Below the pieces are notes generated by a model, which saw only the letters and a program-made list of their open reading frames with translations, had not been told where the DNA came from and did no database searches. 64,000 nt of DNA from Anaerolineae bacterium (lineage in GTDB: Bacteria > Chloroflexota > Anaerolineae > Anaerolineales > UBA4823), in NCBI GenBank assembly GCA_003130835.1, contig QEXX01000088.1:19591-83590 (forward strand), in the 5' to 3' direction. Shown piece by piece: positions 8,683 to 17,646 of this stretch. How positions within the stretch are numbered: the stretch's first letter is position 1; each line of letters begins with the position of its first letter. Made by a program: the position numbers and the translations under genes.

Positions 8683-9840
8683 ATGTCCTTAGATATTCAT
8701 ACTACGGTTCAGGTTATCCTGTTGATTCTTTTGCTCTTGGTAGCCTTGATGGTCTGGCAAGGCATCCAGTCGATTCGCACAGCCCGCAAGCTACCTTTCT
8801 TTCGTTTGCGCCGTAATCGAAATTTGCGCGGTTGGAGGCTGATCGGTGGGTCTATTCTTCTCTTTATCCTAACTTTGATCCTGAATACTCGCCTTGAGCC
8901 AATGATCTACACCGTGTTTCCCCCATCGCCAACGATAACACTCAGTCCAACCATCACCCTGTCACCAACCATTACCTTATCGCCAACCATCACCCTAACC
9001 CCCACCATCACGTTAACTCCCGAAGTGACCGACACTCCGACCATCACCCCAACCCCTTTTGTCCCACTCGCCATCGAAGCCCGTTTTGAAGCAACTGTTC
9101 CCCCCAACCCAGAAGCGAAATTTAGCCCCATTATTTTCACTCAAGGAATTGATGCCCTCTATCAACCCATTGCGCCCGGTGAAGAGTTTCAGAATCCGGT
9201 CGGACATCTATACGGCGTATTTAGCTACGATCAAATGGTCGATGGTTCGCAGTGGACTGCTCTCTGGTATCGAGATGGCGAGTTAGTGCACTTTGAAACC
9301 AAAGTCTGGGATGGAGGCACTGGGGGGTATGGTTATACGGATTGGAATCCCGATCCCTCACAATGGTTACCCGGCGAATATGAGGTGCAATTGTTCAACG
9401 GCTTATTATGGAAACGTTCAGGGCGCTTTCGAGTGGTTGGTGAACCTCCAACTCCTGCCCCAAGCCCCACCTATACCCAAACCCCAACTCCGTCAAGAAC
9501 ACCCACCCCCACACGCAGCTTAACACCCACGCGTACCCTTACACCTACGCGCACTGCGACCTTATCACCCGAACAACGTCTGACCTTAACAGCAGCCCCA
9601 ACGCGCACCCCTACGCCAACGCGTACCCGCATCCCAACCTTTACACCTACAATCACTCAGACAAAACGCCCCACCTGGACAATCACTCTCTCCCCCACCG
9701 TAACCTTAACTCGCACTCCTTATAGCAGCCCCACGGTGACCTTAACGAGAACCCCTTATCCAACCCTCACGCGCACCCCGGTAACGCCTAGCATCACTCC
9801 TTACCCCACTCTGACCCGTACGCCCACGCCAACCAATTAG
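8683..9840 (+). CDS. Membrane-anchored protein with two Thr/Pro-rich stalks
   Basis: A 385-aa hypothetical protein. A hydrophobic segment lies at about residues 8-26, a basic patch at 30-50 and a second transmembrane helix at 55-70. Next comes a stalk of six-residue units (SPTITL repeated) at about 80-120. A globular region at about 130-255 contains a WTALWYRDGELV core and resembles the small beta domains often found between such stalks. A second Thr/Pro/Arg stalk (TPTRT-type units) fills residues 260-385. The stalks imply an extracytoplasmic, probably glycosylated, surface protein. No enzymatic motif is seen. It ends in a 4-nt convergent overlap with psuG. Confidence 0.75.
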   Translation: MSLDIHTTVQVILLILLLLVALMVWQGIQSIRTARKLPFFRLRRNRNLRGWRLIGGSILLFILTLILNTRLEPMIYTVFPPSPTITLSPTITLSPTITLSPTITLTPTITLTPEVTDTPTITPTPFVPLAIEARFEATVPPNPEAKFSPIIFTQGIDALYQPIAPGEEFQNPVGHLYGVFSYDQMVDGSQWTALWYRDGELVHFETKVWDGGTGGYGYTDWNPDPSQWLPGEYEVQLFNGLLWKRSGRFRVVGEPPTPAPSPTYTQTPTPSRTPTPTRSLTPTRTLTPTRTATLSPEQRLTLTAAPTRTPTPTRTRIPTFTPTITQTKRPTWTITLSPTVTLTRTPYSSPTVTLTRTPYPTLTRTPVTPSITPYPTLTRTPTPTN

Positions 9841-10772
9841 CGACCTTTGCTCCAAGCCAAAGCAATTTGAGCTGCAATCCGAGCGTTATTCTTCAACAAG
9901 CTAAGATTGGTTTGCACGCTCTTACCCCCCGATAATTCGTACAGCCTTTGTAGTAAGAAGGGGGTCACCGCTTGACCGTGAATGCCCTGTTTTTCCGCTT
10001 CAGACACAGCTTGTTGAATATAGGCTTCCACCTCATCAGCCGATAAAGCATCGGCTTGCGGTGGAGGCGCGGCGACCAAAATTGCGCTCTGAAACCCCAA
10101 TTCCCAATGCGTTCGCGCCAAACTCGCAATGTCTTGAGGGGTGTTTACTACTACACTGACCTCCAAATTCGGGCTTCCGAGGCTATAAAAAGCAGGAAAC
10201 ACCTCGGTTTGATAGCCCACCACCGGAACAGAGCGGGTTTCAAGCGCCTCCAACGTTGCAGCTAAATCCAAGATCGCTTTCGCACCTGAACAAACCACGA
10301 TAACAGGGATTTCCGCCAAGGCTTGAATATCGGCGGATACATCACTGTGCCGCAAGGTTTCCGTATAACGATGTACCCCACCAATTCCGCCCGTCGAAAA
10401 AACTCGAATACCGACCTGATGAGCAACCCACATCGTTGCAGCCACCGTCGTGCCACCCCAACCTTTTTCAACCACCAACGGCGCTATATCGCGTAAACTC
10501 ACTTTGGAGACTTGCGCTCGGGTTGCCAAAGCATGAATTTCATCTACAGTCAATCCGCATACGATCTTGCCGTCGATGATTCCGATCGTTGCTGGTATAC
10601 AACCCGCATTATGGATTTCTTCTTCGATTTCTTGTGCCAATTGCAGGTTTTGGGGATAGGGGAGCCCATGCGTGATCACCGTTGTTTCAAGGGCAACCAC
10701 CGCTTGGTTCTCATTTAATGCTTTCGATAGAGAAGGAGATAAACGGAAATAAGGCGGAAGAGTACGGCTCAT
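9837..10772 (-). CDS. psuG: Pseudouridine-5'-phosphate glycosidase
   Basis: A 311-aa protein of the YeiN/PsuG family. Signatures are VALETTVITHGLPYPQN near residue 25, PATIGIIDGKIVCGL near 59, and STGGIGGVHR near 133 with the catalytic surroundings. The enzyme cleaves pseudouridine 5'-phosphate to uracil and ribose 5-phosphate. It overlaps the kinase psuK by 1 nt, giving the complete pseudouridine salvage pathway. Uracil produced could be used by upp at 20732. Confidence 0.94.
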   Translation of the reverse strand: MSRTLPPYFRLSPSLSKALNENQAVVALETTVITHGLPYPQNLQLAQEIEEEIHNAGCIPATIGIIDGKIVCGLTVDEIHALATRAQVSKVSLRDIAPLVVEKGWGGTTVAATMWVAHQVGIRVFSTGGIGGVHRYTETLRHSDVSADIQALAEIPVIVVCSGAKAILDLAATLEALETRSVPVVGYQTEVFPAFYSLGSPNLEVSVVVNTPQDIASLARTHWELGFQSAILVAAPPPQADALSADEVEAYIQQAVSEAEKQGIHGQAVTPFLLQRLYELSGGKSVQTNLSLLKNNARIAAQIALAWSKGR

Positions 10773-11728
10773 TAGATTACCAATTGGTCATAGAGTTTTT
10801 CCAGAGATAAGTCAGGCACCACTGCACCAGGATATCGGAGCGTTAACGTGGCAGCCGAAACTCCCAAGCGCAAAGCATCATCCAAAGGCATTTCATTGAG
10901 TAAACCAAATAGAACTGCAGCCGTCAAGGCGTCTCCTGCGCCGGTTGGGTCTAAAATCTCGGTTTGAATGGCCGGGATATGTCCGTTGGTCTCTGAAGAA
11001 GCATAGCACACACCCTGTTCAGCTAAGGTGATGATCACCACATCCACCCCTTGACTGACCAAGGTTTTGGCAAGCAACAAAGCTTGCCGACGGGATGGCG
11101 ACTTAGGAGGCTCTTGGGCCAACAAATTCGCTTCTGCAAAATTCGGTGTGATCAGAAAAGTCTGCTCCAAATAAGGCAATAAACGAGACGAAAGATGTAA
11201 AGAGGTCGGATCAGCGCAGACCGGAACGCGGTATTTTTTTGCCAGAGAATAAACGACCCGCAAAGTTTCTGGAGGAAGATTTAAGTCTATGAAAATAAAA
11301 GAGGCATCCTTGAACAATTTGGAGTGCTTCCGAAGGTAGGTCGCTGTAAGGTTATGAGTTACTTCCATGCTATCTAAGGCGAAGAGCATTTCCGCCTTAT
11401 TGTTTAATATCCCCATATACATTCCAGTTGGACAATCTCCACAGCGGATAATATATTCTGTATTGACCCCTGCTAATTGGGTATGTTTGACAAGACGCTC
11501 ACCGTCTTCATCCTCTCCAACAGCCGTAAGCAAGATAACACCTTGACCTAGACGAGCTAAATTTTCGGCAACATTTCTTGCCACTCCCCCAAAGGTTGTG
11601 CGGATACGGGCTGGGTTTGATGAACCTTCGCGCAATTCACTCTCAAGTTTGCCGACAATGTCTATGCCCGCCGCGCCAATCACCACCACCGGACACTCTG
11701 ACTTGAGCTCAAAATTGTTCTTTTTCAT
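10772..11728 (-). CDS. psuK: PfkB-family sugar kinase, likely pseudouridine kinase
   Basis: A 318-aa ribokinase-fold protein. It has VVVIGAAGIDIVGKL at the N-terminus, TTFGGVARNVAENLARLG near residue 44 and the C-terminal anion-hole/catalytic motif DPTGAGDALTAAVL. The PsuK assignment rests on the 1-nt overlap with psuG and on the YeiC-like architecture. It would phosphorylate pseudouridine to the substrate of PsuG. A TATAAT box ends 7 nt before the ATG, suggesting a leaderless mRNA for the psuK-psuG operon. Confidence 0.88.
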   Translation of the reverse strand: MKKNNFELKSECPVVVIGAAGIDIVGKLESELREGSSNPARIRTTFGGVARNVAENLARLGQGVILLTAVGEDEDGERLVKHTQLAGVNTEYIIRCGDCPTGMYMGILNNKAEMLFALDSMEVTHNLTATYLRKHSKLFKDASFIFIDLNLPPETLRVVYSLAKKYRVPVCADPTSLHLSSRLLPYLEQTFLITPNFAEANLLAQEPPKSPSRRQALLLAKTLVSQGVDVVIITLAEQGVCYASSETNGHIPAIQTEILDPTGAGDALTAAVLFGLLNEMPLDDALRLGVSAATLTLRYPGAVVPDLSLEKLYDQLVI

Positions 11729-11735
11729 TTCCTAA

Positions 11736-11741
11736 ATTATA
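11736..11741 (-). promoter_or_regulatory. -10 box of psuK-psuG, leaderless type
   Basis: On the minus strand TATAAT is followed by seven bases (TTAGGAA) and the psuK ATG. Transcription would start at or next to the A of ATG. No convincing -35 box is visible. Confidence 0.5.
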
Positions 11742-11974
11742 ATAGCTCTCGTTCTTTGCTGATATCAAATTTTTGGGATTTCTAAAACGCCTCATGCTAT
11801 CTAAAGCCATATCTCTGGCAACCGATCATAGCTGGCCGAGCAACTTATCTGATGGCTATACCCATCTTCAGTCCTCCCATCGCCATCAATGTCACAGGCT
11901 GCAATGACAGCCCTTCTGCCTTTACTCGTCGCTTAGGAAAATAGCAGACCCTATCGAGGAGATGGACCCTTAGC

Positions 11975-12631
11975 ATGCTGATTCGAGTTGAACTCCACTG
12001 TCACACCGATGCATCCGAAGATAGTTTACTGAGCGTTTCCGAATTGCTGGAAACTTGCAAACGAAAAAGAATCGATAAAATCGCCATCACCGACCATAAC
12101 ACGATTCGCAATGCTCGCTTAGCCCAACAAATTGCTCCGGATACGGTAATTCTCGGAGAAGAAATCCTTACGCAACAAGGCGAACTACTGGCTTTTTTTG
12201 TCACCGAAGAGCTCCCAGCCGGTTTAGATGCTCTTGAAGCTATCACTGAATTACGCCGACAAGGTGCATTCATCAGTGTTTCCCATCCATACGACCATTT
12301 CCGCAAGGGTTACTGGCAGGAAACTGAGCTAATTAAAATTGCAACGAAAGTCGATGCAATTGAAATCTTCAATGCAAGATGTCTTCGCAATCGACACAAC
12401 CGTTTGGCGCGTGCCTTCGCTGAACGCCATCAGCTATTCGGGACAGTGGGCTCAGACGCTCACTCTGCCATTGAAGTGGGCCGCGCTTATCATATGATGG
12501 ACAATTTTTCGACTGCCGAGCAATTTCGCTATGCACTGGTCAATTCACAAATTCGCACTCAACGATCCTCGCCGCTCGTTCATCTATTATCCAGATTTGC
12601 CAAATGGAAAAAAACCTTCAAAATCGCTTGA
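11975..12631 (+). CDS. PHP-domain metal-dependent phosphoesterase
   Basis: A 218-aa protein. The PHP signature is complete: ELHCHTDASEDS (HxH pair and Asp), AITDHNTIRNA, ISVSHPYD and GSDAHSAIEVG. It matches stand-alone PHP phosphoesterases related to nucleoside 3',5'-bisphosphate or oligonucleotide hydrolases. Substrate is unknown. The 246-nt gap upstream holds no gene I can support. GGAG at 11959 is somewhat far from the ATG. Confidence 0.82.
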   Translation: MLIRVELHCHTDASEDSLLSVSELLETCKRKRIDKIAITDHNTIRNARLAQQIAPDTVILGEEILTQQGELLAFFVTEELPAGLDALEAITELRRQGAFISVSHPYDHFRKGYWQETELIKIATKVDAIEIFNARCLRNRHNRLARAFAERHQLFGTVGSDAHSAIEVGRAYHMMDNFSTAEQFRYALVNSQIRTQRSSPLVHLLSRFAKWKKTFKIA

Positions 12632-12656
12632 CCATTCTCAATTTTTGAGTAGAATC
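12628..12656 (+). promoter_or_regulatory. Putative promoter of tRNA-Leu
   Basis: TTGACC (12628-12633), a 17-nt spacer and a weak -10 AGAATC (12651-12656) lie 8 nt before the mature tRNA 5' end. The -35 box overlaps the end of the PHP gene. Confidence 0.4.
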
Positions 12657-12664
12657 AAATTAGT

Positions 12665-12750
12665 GGGGCGGTGGCGGAACTGGCAGACGCAGGGGACTTA
12701 AAATCCTCCGGAGGTGACACTCCTTGTGGGTTCGACTCCCACCCGCCCCA
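12665..12750 (+). tRNA. tRNA-Leu (anticodon TAA)
   Basis: An 86-nt class II tRNA. The acceptor stem GGGGCGG pairs with CCGCCCC, with discriminator A. The D arm has GGCGGAACTGGCAGACGC, and the anticodon loop is CTTAAAA (TAA). It has a long variable arm and the T arm GTGGGTTCGACTCCCAC. CCA is not encoded. Confidence 0.95.
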
Positions 12751-12778
12751 TGTAAAATCTCTGATTCAAGGCTTATAC

Positions 12779-12805
12779 GGCGGTTCATGATCGACATGAA
12801 CCGCC
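12779..12805 (+). terminator. Hairpin downstream of tRNA-Leu
   Basis: An 11-bp perfect stem, GGCGGTTCATG (12779-12789) and CATGAACCGCC (12795-12805), with a 5-nt loop. It is not followed by a T run, so it may be a processing or pausing hairpin rather than a strong terminator. Confidence 0.45.
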
Positions 12806-12915
12806 AACGCAATTCTAGGGGCGTCTGATCAAAGATTCCCCTTTCAATGATCAACGTTCATGGGTTTGTTCTAGGTGTAACGCTGATCCCTATCTTTATG
12901 GTATGATTTTTCACG

Positions 12916-13893
12916 ATGTCTGCGGCGAATCATTTTCCACGCATTGTCTTTATGGGCTCTCCGAGCTTTGCTGTACCCATCTTAGAGCACCTTGCAGAGC
13001 GATATAACGTCATAGGAGTTGTTACACAACCGGATCGTCCGGCGGGCAGAGGCAACAAGCTGACATCCCCACCGGTCAAAGAAGTAGCAGAGCGTTTGGC
13101 GCTTCCATACATTCAGCCCACTCGTCTCAGTGAACCGACAGCCATCCGTCAGCTAGAAACATGGCGACCCGACCTCATCGTCCTTGCCGCTTTTGGACAA
13201 ATCCTAAAACCCAATGTCTTGAATCTCCCCCCTCATGGTTGCATCAACGTTCATGCCTCGTTACTTCCCCGTTGGCGAGGAGCAGCTCCCATTGCAGCAG
13301 CCATTTTACACGGCGATCCAGAAACCGGCATCACGATTATGAAAATGGATGAAGGGATAGATACGGGGCCGATTCTACGGCAACAAGCCACACCCATCCT
13401 TGATTCAGACAACAGCCTAACCCTTTCTGCCCGCTTAGCAGACCTTGGGGCACGATTATTACTTGAAACGCTACCCGACTACCTAGAAGGCAAAATTGTG
13501 CCTCGAGAACAAGACCATCAACAAGCCACCTATGCACCCATGCTAAAGAAAGAGCAAGGCGAGCTGGATTTCCATCAGCCTGCCATCCATCTCTGGCGTA
13601 AAGTGCGTGCTTTTTATCCTTGGCCTTCTGCATTCACCTACCTTAACGGAAAGCACCTGATCGTCCACGAAGCCTCTGCTCTTGAGGTTGAACACAACTA
13701 TCCAATCGGACAAACCGTCCGCTATCAAAAGAAAGCTGCCATAGCAACTGCTAGGGGATTGCTCGAATTGATCAAAGTCCAACCCAGTGGTAAAAACCCT
13801 ATCTCAGGCAGTGATCTCATCAACGGCTATCGCGATTGGGGCAAGATTGTCCTGCCCGATTACGGAAAAGGACTTTCTAAGACATCGAGCTAA
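12916..13893 (+). CDS. fmt: Methionyl-tRNA formyltransferase
   Basis: A 325-aa protein of usual length. N-terminal motifs are IVFMGSPSFAVPILE and VVTQPDRPAGRG. The folate site SLLPRWRGAAPIAAAILHGD follows HGCINVHA, with the catalytic Asn and His near residue 110. The FMT C-terminal domain begins after LKKEQGELDF. It formylates initiator Met-tRNA. A TATGAT box lies 8 nt upstream of the ATG, so the transcript may be leaderless. No def gene is adjacent. Confidence 0.95.
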   Translation: MSAANHFPRIVFMGSPSFAVPILEHLAERYNVIGVVTQPDRPAGRGNKLTSPPVKEVAERLALPYIQPTRLSEPTAIRQLETWRPDLIVLAAFGQILKPNVLNLPPHGCINVHASLLPRWRGAAPIAAAILHGDPETGITIMKMDEGIDTGPILRQQATPILDSDNSLTLSARLADLGARLLLETLPDYLEGKIVPREQDHQQATYAPMLKKEQGELDFHQPAIHLWRKVRAFYPWPSAFTYLNGKHLIVHEASALEVEHNYPIGQTVRYQKKAAIATARGLLELIKVQPSGKNPISGSDLINGYRDWGKIVLPDYGKGLSKTSS

Positions 13894-13962
13894 ACTTCAA
13901 TCGTTTTCTAAAGGCATCTTTACGCAACCCAAGAGAACATCTACGCACGAATTAAGACAAAT

Positions 13963-14607
13963 ATGGAATCGATTGACTACTATCAAATCTACTTTCTGCG
14001 ACACGGTGAGTCCACCGGTAATGCCAACGGTTATCATCAAGGACAATCGGATTTTCCGCTATCTGATCAAGGTATACAACAAGCTCAGCGGCTGGGTTCG
14101 TTGTGGAAAACACAAGGCATTTATTTCGACACAATCATCAGCAGCCCATTATCCCGCGCAAGGCAGACCGCAGAAATTATCGCTCAAGCGCTCTCTATGC
14201 CGCTCGAATTTGATCCAATTTGGATGGAAAGAGACGCCGGCATGCTTTCTGGCCTTCACGCAGATGAAGCTCAAAAACGCTACCCTCGTCCGCAGTTCAT
14301 GAGCGTATATGATAAAGTTGGCATGACAGGGGAAAGTCAATGGGAGCTCTTCTTGCGCGCTGGAAAAGCTGTAGATACCCTGATAAAACGCGAGCCAGGG
14401 CGTTATTTGGTTGTCTCGCATGGTGGCATCCTCAACATGGTGTTGTACGTCACCTTGGGCATTTTCCCCCAACCCAATTTTTATGGGGCACAGTTCCTCT
14501 TCACCAACACGGGGTATGCTCTGCTTCACTTTTATCCCCAAACCCACAATTGGCTTTTGGTAGAGCTAAGCCACCCGACAAAAACGGGACCAACTGAGGA
14601 AAAATAG
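13963..14607 (+). CDS. Histidine phosphatase (phosphoglycerate mutase-like) family protein
   Basis: A 214-aa protein. The RHGE motif is in YFLRHGESTGNANGYHQG (phospho-acceptor His), with SSPLSRARQTAEIIA and the second catalytic His in LVVSHGGILNMVL. The family contains phosphoglycerate mutases, adenosylcobalamin/alpha-ribazole phosphatases and broad phosphatases. The absence of mutase-specific insertions favours a phosphatase. It lies 5 nt upstream of the ketopantoate reductase gene. Confidence 0.88.
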   Translation: MESIDYYQIYFLRHGESTGNANGYHQGQSDFPLSDQGIQQAQRLGSLWKTQGIYFDTIISSPLSRARQTAEIIAQALSMPLEFDPIWMERDAGMLSGLHADEAQKRYPRPQFMSVYDKVGMTGESQWELFLRAGKAVDTLIKREPGRYLVVSHGGILNMVLYVTLGIFPQPNFYGAQFLFTNTGYALLHFYPQTHNWLLVELSHPTKTGPTEEK

Positions 14608-14612
14608 ATTCT

Positions 14613-15668
14613 ATGTACAAAATCTCCATGCTCTCCATCGGCGCCGGCGCCATCGGCTCTTACATCGGCGGTCGCTTGCTTCTAAGCGGGCAGCAAGTGG
14701 TTTTCTTAGAAAAACCCAACGTAGCCGAAAGCCTTCAAAAGGTTGGATTAACGATTTATCAAGGCAAAGAAAGCCAACGGGTTGAGTCGTTGCAGGTCCT
14801 GTCCTCTCTACAACAAGCGCTCTCGCAGGAAAAGGCTTATGACATCCTCCTCGTAGCGGTAAAGTCCTATGATACCGCCAAATTAATCGAGACTCTTTTG
14901 CCTTACAAAGATCACATTCCACCGATTCTCAGCCTGCAGAATGGAGTCGAAAACGAGCCCCAATTTCGCTCCGCTTTTGGGGAGGAACGCGTTATTGCCG
15001 GCACTGTAACCAGCGCAATCGGGTGGAAGCAGGTCGGTGAAATTGTGATCGAAAAAGAACGGGGCGTTGGAATAGCCACCCAAACACAAAGCGAATTAGC
15101 CTTGCGGCTCATTCACGCGTTCAAACAAGCTAGATTTAATGTCAAGGGTTATGCAAGCGCGGATGCTTTGAAATGGTCAAAACTCATTACAAATCAATTA
15201 ACCAACGCCACCTGTGCTATCTTAAGGATGCCGCCAGCAGCGGTTTTATCTCACCCTGCGGGTTTCCAATTAGAAATGCTTCAAATTCGTGAGACCCTGA
15301 AGGTAATGGACGCCTTGAAGATCCAGGTCGTCGATCTGCCGGCTACTCCGGTTCGAATCTTGGTTTGGGCAATTCGCAACCTTCCTTTTTGGCTTAACCA
15401 ACCGCTTTTCGTCCAATTCATCGGCAAAGGGCGCGGAAATAAGATGCCCTCTTTGTTCTTAGACTTAACAGCCGGAAAAAAACAGAGTGAGGTGGAATAC
15501 CTAAACGGTGCTGTCGTTCGCTTTGGCAAAAAAGCTGCAATCGACACGCCGGTCAACCACTTTTTGAACCAAACCTTGAGCGACATCGTTCAAGGGAAAC
15601 TTTCCTCCCAAACCTACGAACATGCCCCCGAAAAACTCCTCGCAGATTGCCTCAACTCGGCTAAATGA
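14613..15668 (+). CDS. panE: 2-dehydropantoate 2-reductase (ketopantoate reductase) family
   Basis: A 351-aa protein. The N-terminal NADP-binding glycine motif is IGAGAIGSYIGGRLLLSG. The family core LSLQNGVENEP and GTVTSAIGWKQ follow, then a substrate-binding helix with KWSKLITNQLTNA (Lys and Asn of the active site). It would reduce ketopantoate to pantoate for CoA synthesis. Related ApbA-fold reductases with other substrates cannot be excluded because no other pan genes are nearby. Confidence 0.82.
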   Translation: MYKISMLSIGAGAIGSYIGGRLLLSGQQVVFLEKPNVAESLQKVGLTIYQGKESQRVESLQVLSSLQQALSQEKAYDILLVAVKSYDTAKLIETLLPYKDHIPPILSLQNGVENEPQFRSAFGEERVIAGTVTSAIGWKQVGEIVIEKERGVGIATQTQSELALRLIHAFKQARFNVKGYASADALKWSKLITNQLTNATCAILRMPPAAVLSHPAGFQLEMLQIRETLKVMDALKIQVVDLPATPVRILVWAIRNLPFWLNQPLFVQFIGKGRGNKMPSLFLDLTAGKKQSEVEYLNGAVVRFGKKAAIDTPVNHFLNQTLSDIVQGKLSSQTYEHAPEKLLADCLNSAK

Positions 15669-15746
15669 AAAACTTCTCATCGAAACGTTGCGAAAAGTAC
15701 TTTCAACAGGTATGATTAGGCCTCAGTACATCTTGGAGATATGGAA

Positions 15747-16325
15747 ATGAAGAAAATACAAGTAACGAATTGGCTTTTGGTTTTGTGGGTTGCGTCCTTT
15801 TTTCTAGCTTCCTGTTCAGCAGCCACTCCACAAGTGATCGAGGTAACCCGTGAAGTACCTCAAACGGTTGTGGTTACTCAAGTCATTACCCAGGTAGTAA
15901 TCCTTGAACCTTCTCCCACGCCCAGCGAAACACCTGCACCGATCGTCTACCCGACTTGGACTCCCACTTCACTTCCTCAACCGCCAACCCCGAACCCGGG
16001 TCAAGTTCAAGCCCTCAAGCAAAAGGGATTTTATGTCTATTATCCATTGGAAGGATGTGGACCTTCGATTGTTCGCCCGAGCTTCGATGTTTATGTCAGT
16101 ATGGATGGGGGCAAGAACGCAATTCGCAGCAGTCCAGATATCAGCAGTGCCCATAATATTATTGGGTATGCCTTGCCTGGTGAACACCTAAAAGTCATCA
16201 GCGGTCCTGTCTGCTCATGGGGATGGTTGATGTGGATGGTTGAGACAGACTACGGTTTAACCGGCTGGACACCCGAAAGCGACGGCAAATCTTTTTGGTT
16301 GATACCGATGCTACCTCCTGAATAA
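15747..16325 (+). CDS. Lipoprotein with SH3-like domain
   Basis: A 192-aa protein. ATG 15747 is preferred over 15741 because GGAG lies 8 nt upstream of it. The signal peptide ends in the lipobox FLASCS. A short beta/coil region (VTREVPQTVVVTQVITQVV) leads to a Pro/Thr linker (about residues 55-85). A C-terminal domain with AIRSSPDISSAHNIIGYALPG resembles a bacterial SH3 domain. Two or more Cys and several Trp suggest a folded exported domain. The V-T-R/Q repeats before the stalk are typical of lipoproteins in this group. Function is unknown. Confidence 0.75.
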   Translation: MKKIQVTNWLLVLWVASFFLASCSAATPQVIEVTREVPQTVVVTQVITQVVILEPSPTPSETPAPIVYPTWTPTSLPQPPTPNPGQVQALKQKGFYVYYPLEGCGPSIVRPSFDVYVSMDGGKNAIRSSPDISSAHNIIGYALPGEHLKVISGPVCSWGWLMWMVETDYGLTGWTPESDGKSFWLIPMLPPE

Positions 16326-16341
16326 AAGGAGGAACCGCCTG

Positions 16342-17646
16342 TCACTCAACCACGCCGTAGAAGTGGGGTAAAGGATCGATAGGCTCCTCTTTGATAATCA
16401 CTGCCTCAGAAAGCATTTGCCTAGCCAGAGAGAGTTGCTCTTCTCCGTTTGCATGAACGGTGAAGAGTGGCTCATTTTTTTGAATCAGTTCACCCACCTT
16501 GCGATGTACCTCGATTCCAACACCATAATCGATTGAGTCACCTTTCTTTGCCCTGCCTGCGCCGAGATAAACAGCCGCCAAGCCTACCTTTTCGGCATGA
16601 ACCTGATGAATCACCCCGCTTTCTGGCGCAAGGATCTCTTGGCGCAATTTGCTACTCGGCAGCCGATGCGGCTCTAAAACGACCCCTAAATCCCCCCCTT
16701 GAGCTTCAATCCAATCCAGAAACTTTTGCCAGGCTTTTCCACTTTTCAGGACCTGCGCAACGGTTTGGTAGGCGGTTTCCATTGAAGGGCTTTGCTCACC
16801 AATCACTAACATTCGGCTAGCGATTTCTAGACAGTGAGCTTCAAAATCCTGTGGCCCACGGTTTTGTAACGTTTCGATGGCTTCGCGTAGCTCAAGGGCA
16901 TTCCCCACTGCAACACCCAAGGGTTGATTCATATCCGAAAGATAGGCAACCGCTCTCCGACCAGTCTTGCGCGCAATGGCTACCATTAAGTGAGCTAATT
17001 GCTCGGCTTCAGCGAGGGTCTTCATGAACGCGCCAAGGCCCACCTTTACATCTAATACAATCGCTTGGGCGCCAGCCGCAATCTTCTTACTCATAATCGA
17101 GGAGGCAATCAGCGGTATCGATTGAACGGTACCAGTCACATCCCGCAGGGCATATAACTTTCCGTCGGCAGGAGCTAAATCGGCTGTTTGCCCACAAACA
17201 ACCACTCCAACGTTCGCCAATTGAGCTAAAAACTGCTCTGTGGTCAAGTTTGCCTGAAAACCTCGAATCGATTCGAGTTTATCTAAGGTGCCCCCGCTAA
17301 AGCCCAATCCCCTGCCAGACATCTTTCCAACCGGTAAACCGCAAGCTGCCACCAGGGGCGCAACCACCAAAGTGGTCTTATCCCCCACCCCACCAGTCGA
17401 ATGCTTATCCACTGCAATGGGCACTACCGATCGCAGGTCTAGCATTTCACCGGACCGCGCCATCGCCAACGTTAGCGCAGTCGTTTCTTCATCGGTCATG
17501 CCATTAAGCAGAACCGCCATTGCCCAAGCCGCGACTTGATAATCCGGAATATCTCCTTGGGTAAAACCTCGAATAAACCACTCAATTTCCTGAGCGGTAA
17601 GTTCTTGCCTATCCCGTTTCTTAATAATGATATCAACTGCTCTCAA
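16342..17646 (-). CDS. pdp: Pyrimidine-nucleoside / thymidine phosphorylase
   Basis: A 434-aa protein starting at TTG 17646, which has AAGGAG 6 nt upstream and overlaps the preceding stop as TTGA. A longer frame to 17790 would intrude on the UDG gene. Signatures are DKHSTGGVGDKTTL, PVGKMSGRGLGFSGGTLDKLE near residue 110 and the C-terminal PyNP domain with ESGVIHQVHAEKVGLA. It phosphorolyses pyrimidine nucleosides to base and (deoxy)ribose 1-phosphate. It is the last gene of the ruvB-DUF2905-queA-udg-pdp operon. Confidence 0.92.
   Translation of the reverse strand: MRAVDIIIKKRDRQELTAQEIEWFIRGFTQGDIPDYQVAAWAMAVLLNGMTDEETTALTLAMARSGEMLDLRSVVPIAVDKHSTGGVGDKTTLVVAPLVAACGLPVGKMSGRGLGFSGGTLDKLESIRGFQANLTTEQFLAQLANVGVVVCGQTADLAPADGKLYALRDVTGTVQSIPLIASSIMSKKIAAGAQAIVLDVKVGLGAFMKTLAEAEQLAHLMVAIARKTGRRAVAYLSDMNQPLGVAVGNALELREAIETLQNRGPQDFEAHCLEIASRMLVIGEQSPSMETAYQTVAQVLKSGKAWQKFLDWIEAQGGDLGVVLEPHRLPSSKLRQEILAPESGVIHQVHAEKVGLAAVYLGAGRAKKGDSIDYGVGIEVHRKVGELIQKNEPLFTVHANGEEQLSLARQMLSEAVIIKEEPIDPLPHFYGVVE

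Noticed and set aside
8907..9140. Minus-strand ORF rich in Val/Gly repeats
   Set aside because: It is the antisense of the Thr/Pro stalk. The periodicity comes from the stalk codons.
11794..11940. Short plus-strand frames of about 31-37 aa before the PHP gene
   Set aside because: No SD, no recognisable domain and no overlap with a neighbour. A decayed gene cannot be excluded but is not supported.
13787..14302. 171-aa frame overlapping fmt and the histidine phosphatase gene
   Set aside because: It crosses two clear genes in another frame and shows no domain or SD.
14149..14547. 132-aa antisense frame in the histidine phosphatase gene
   Set aside because: Shadow of the RHGE-family gene on the other strand, with no independent signal.
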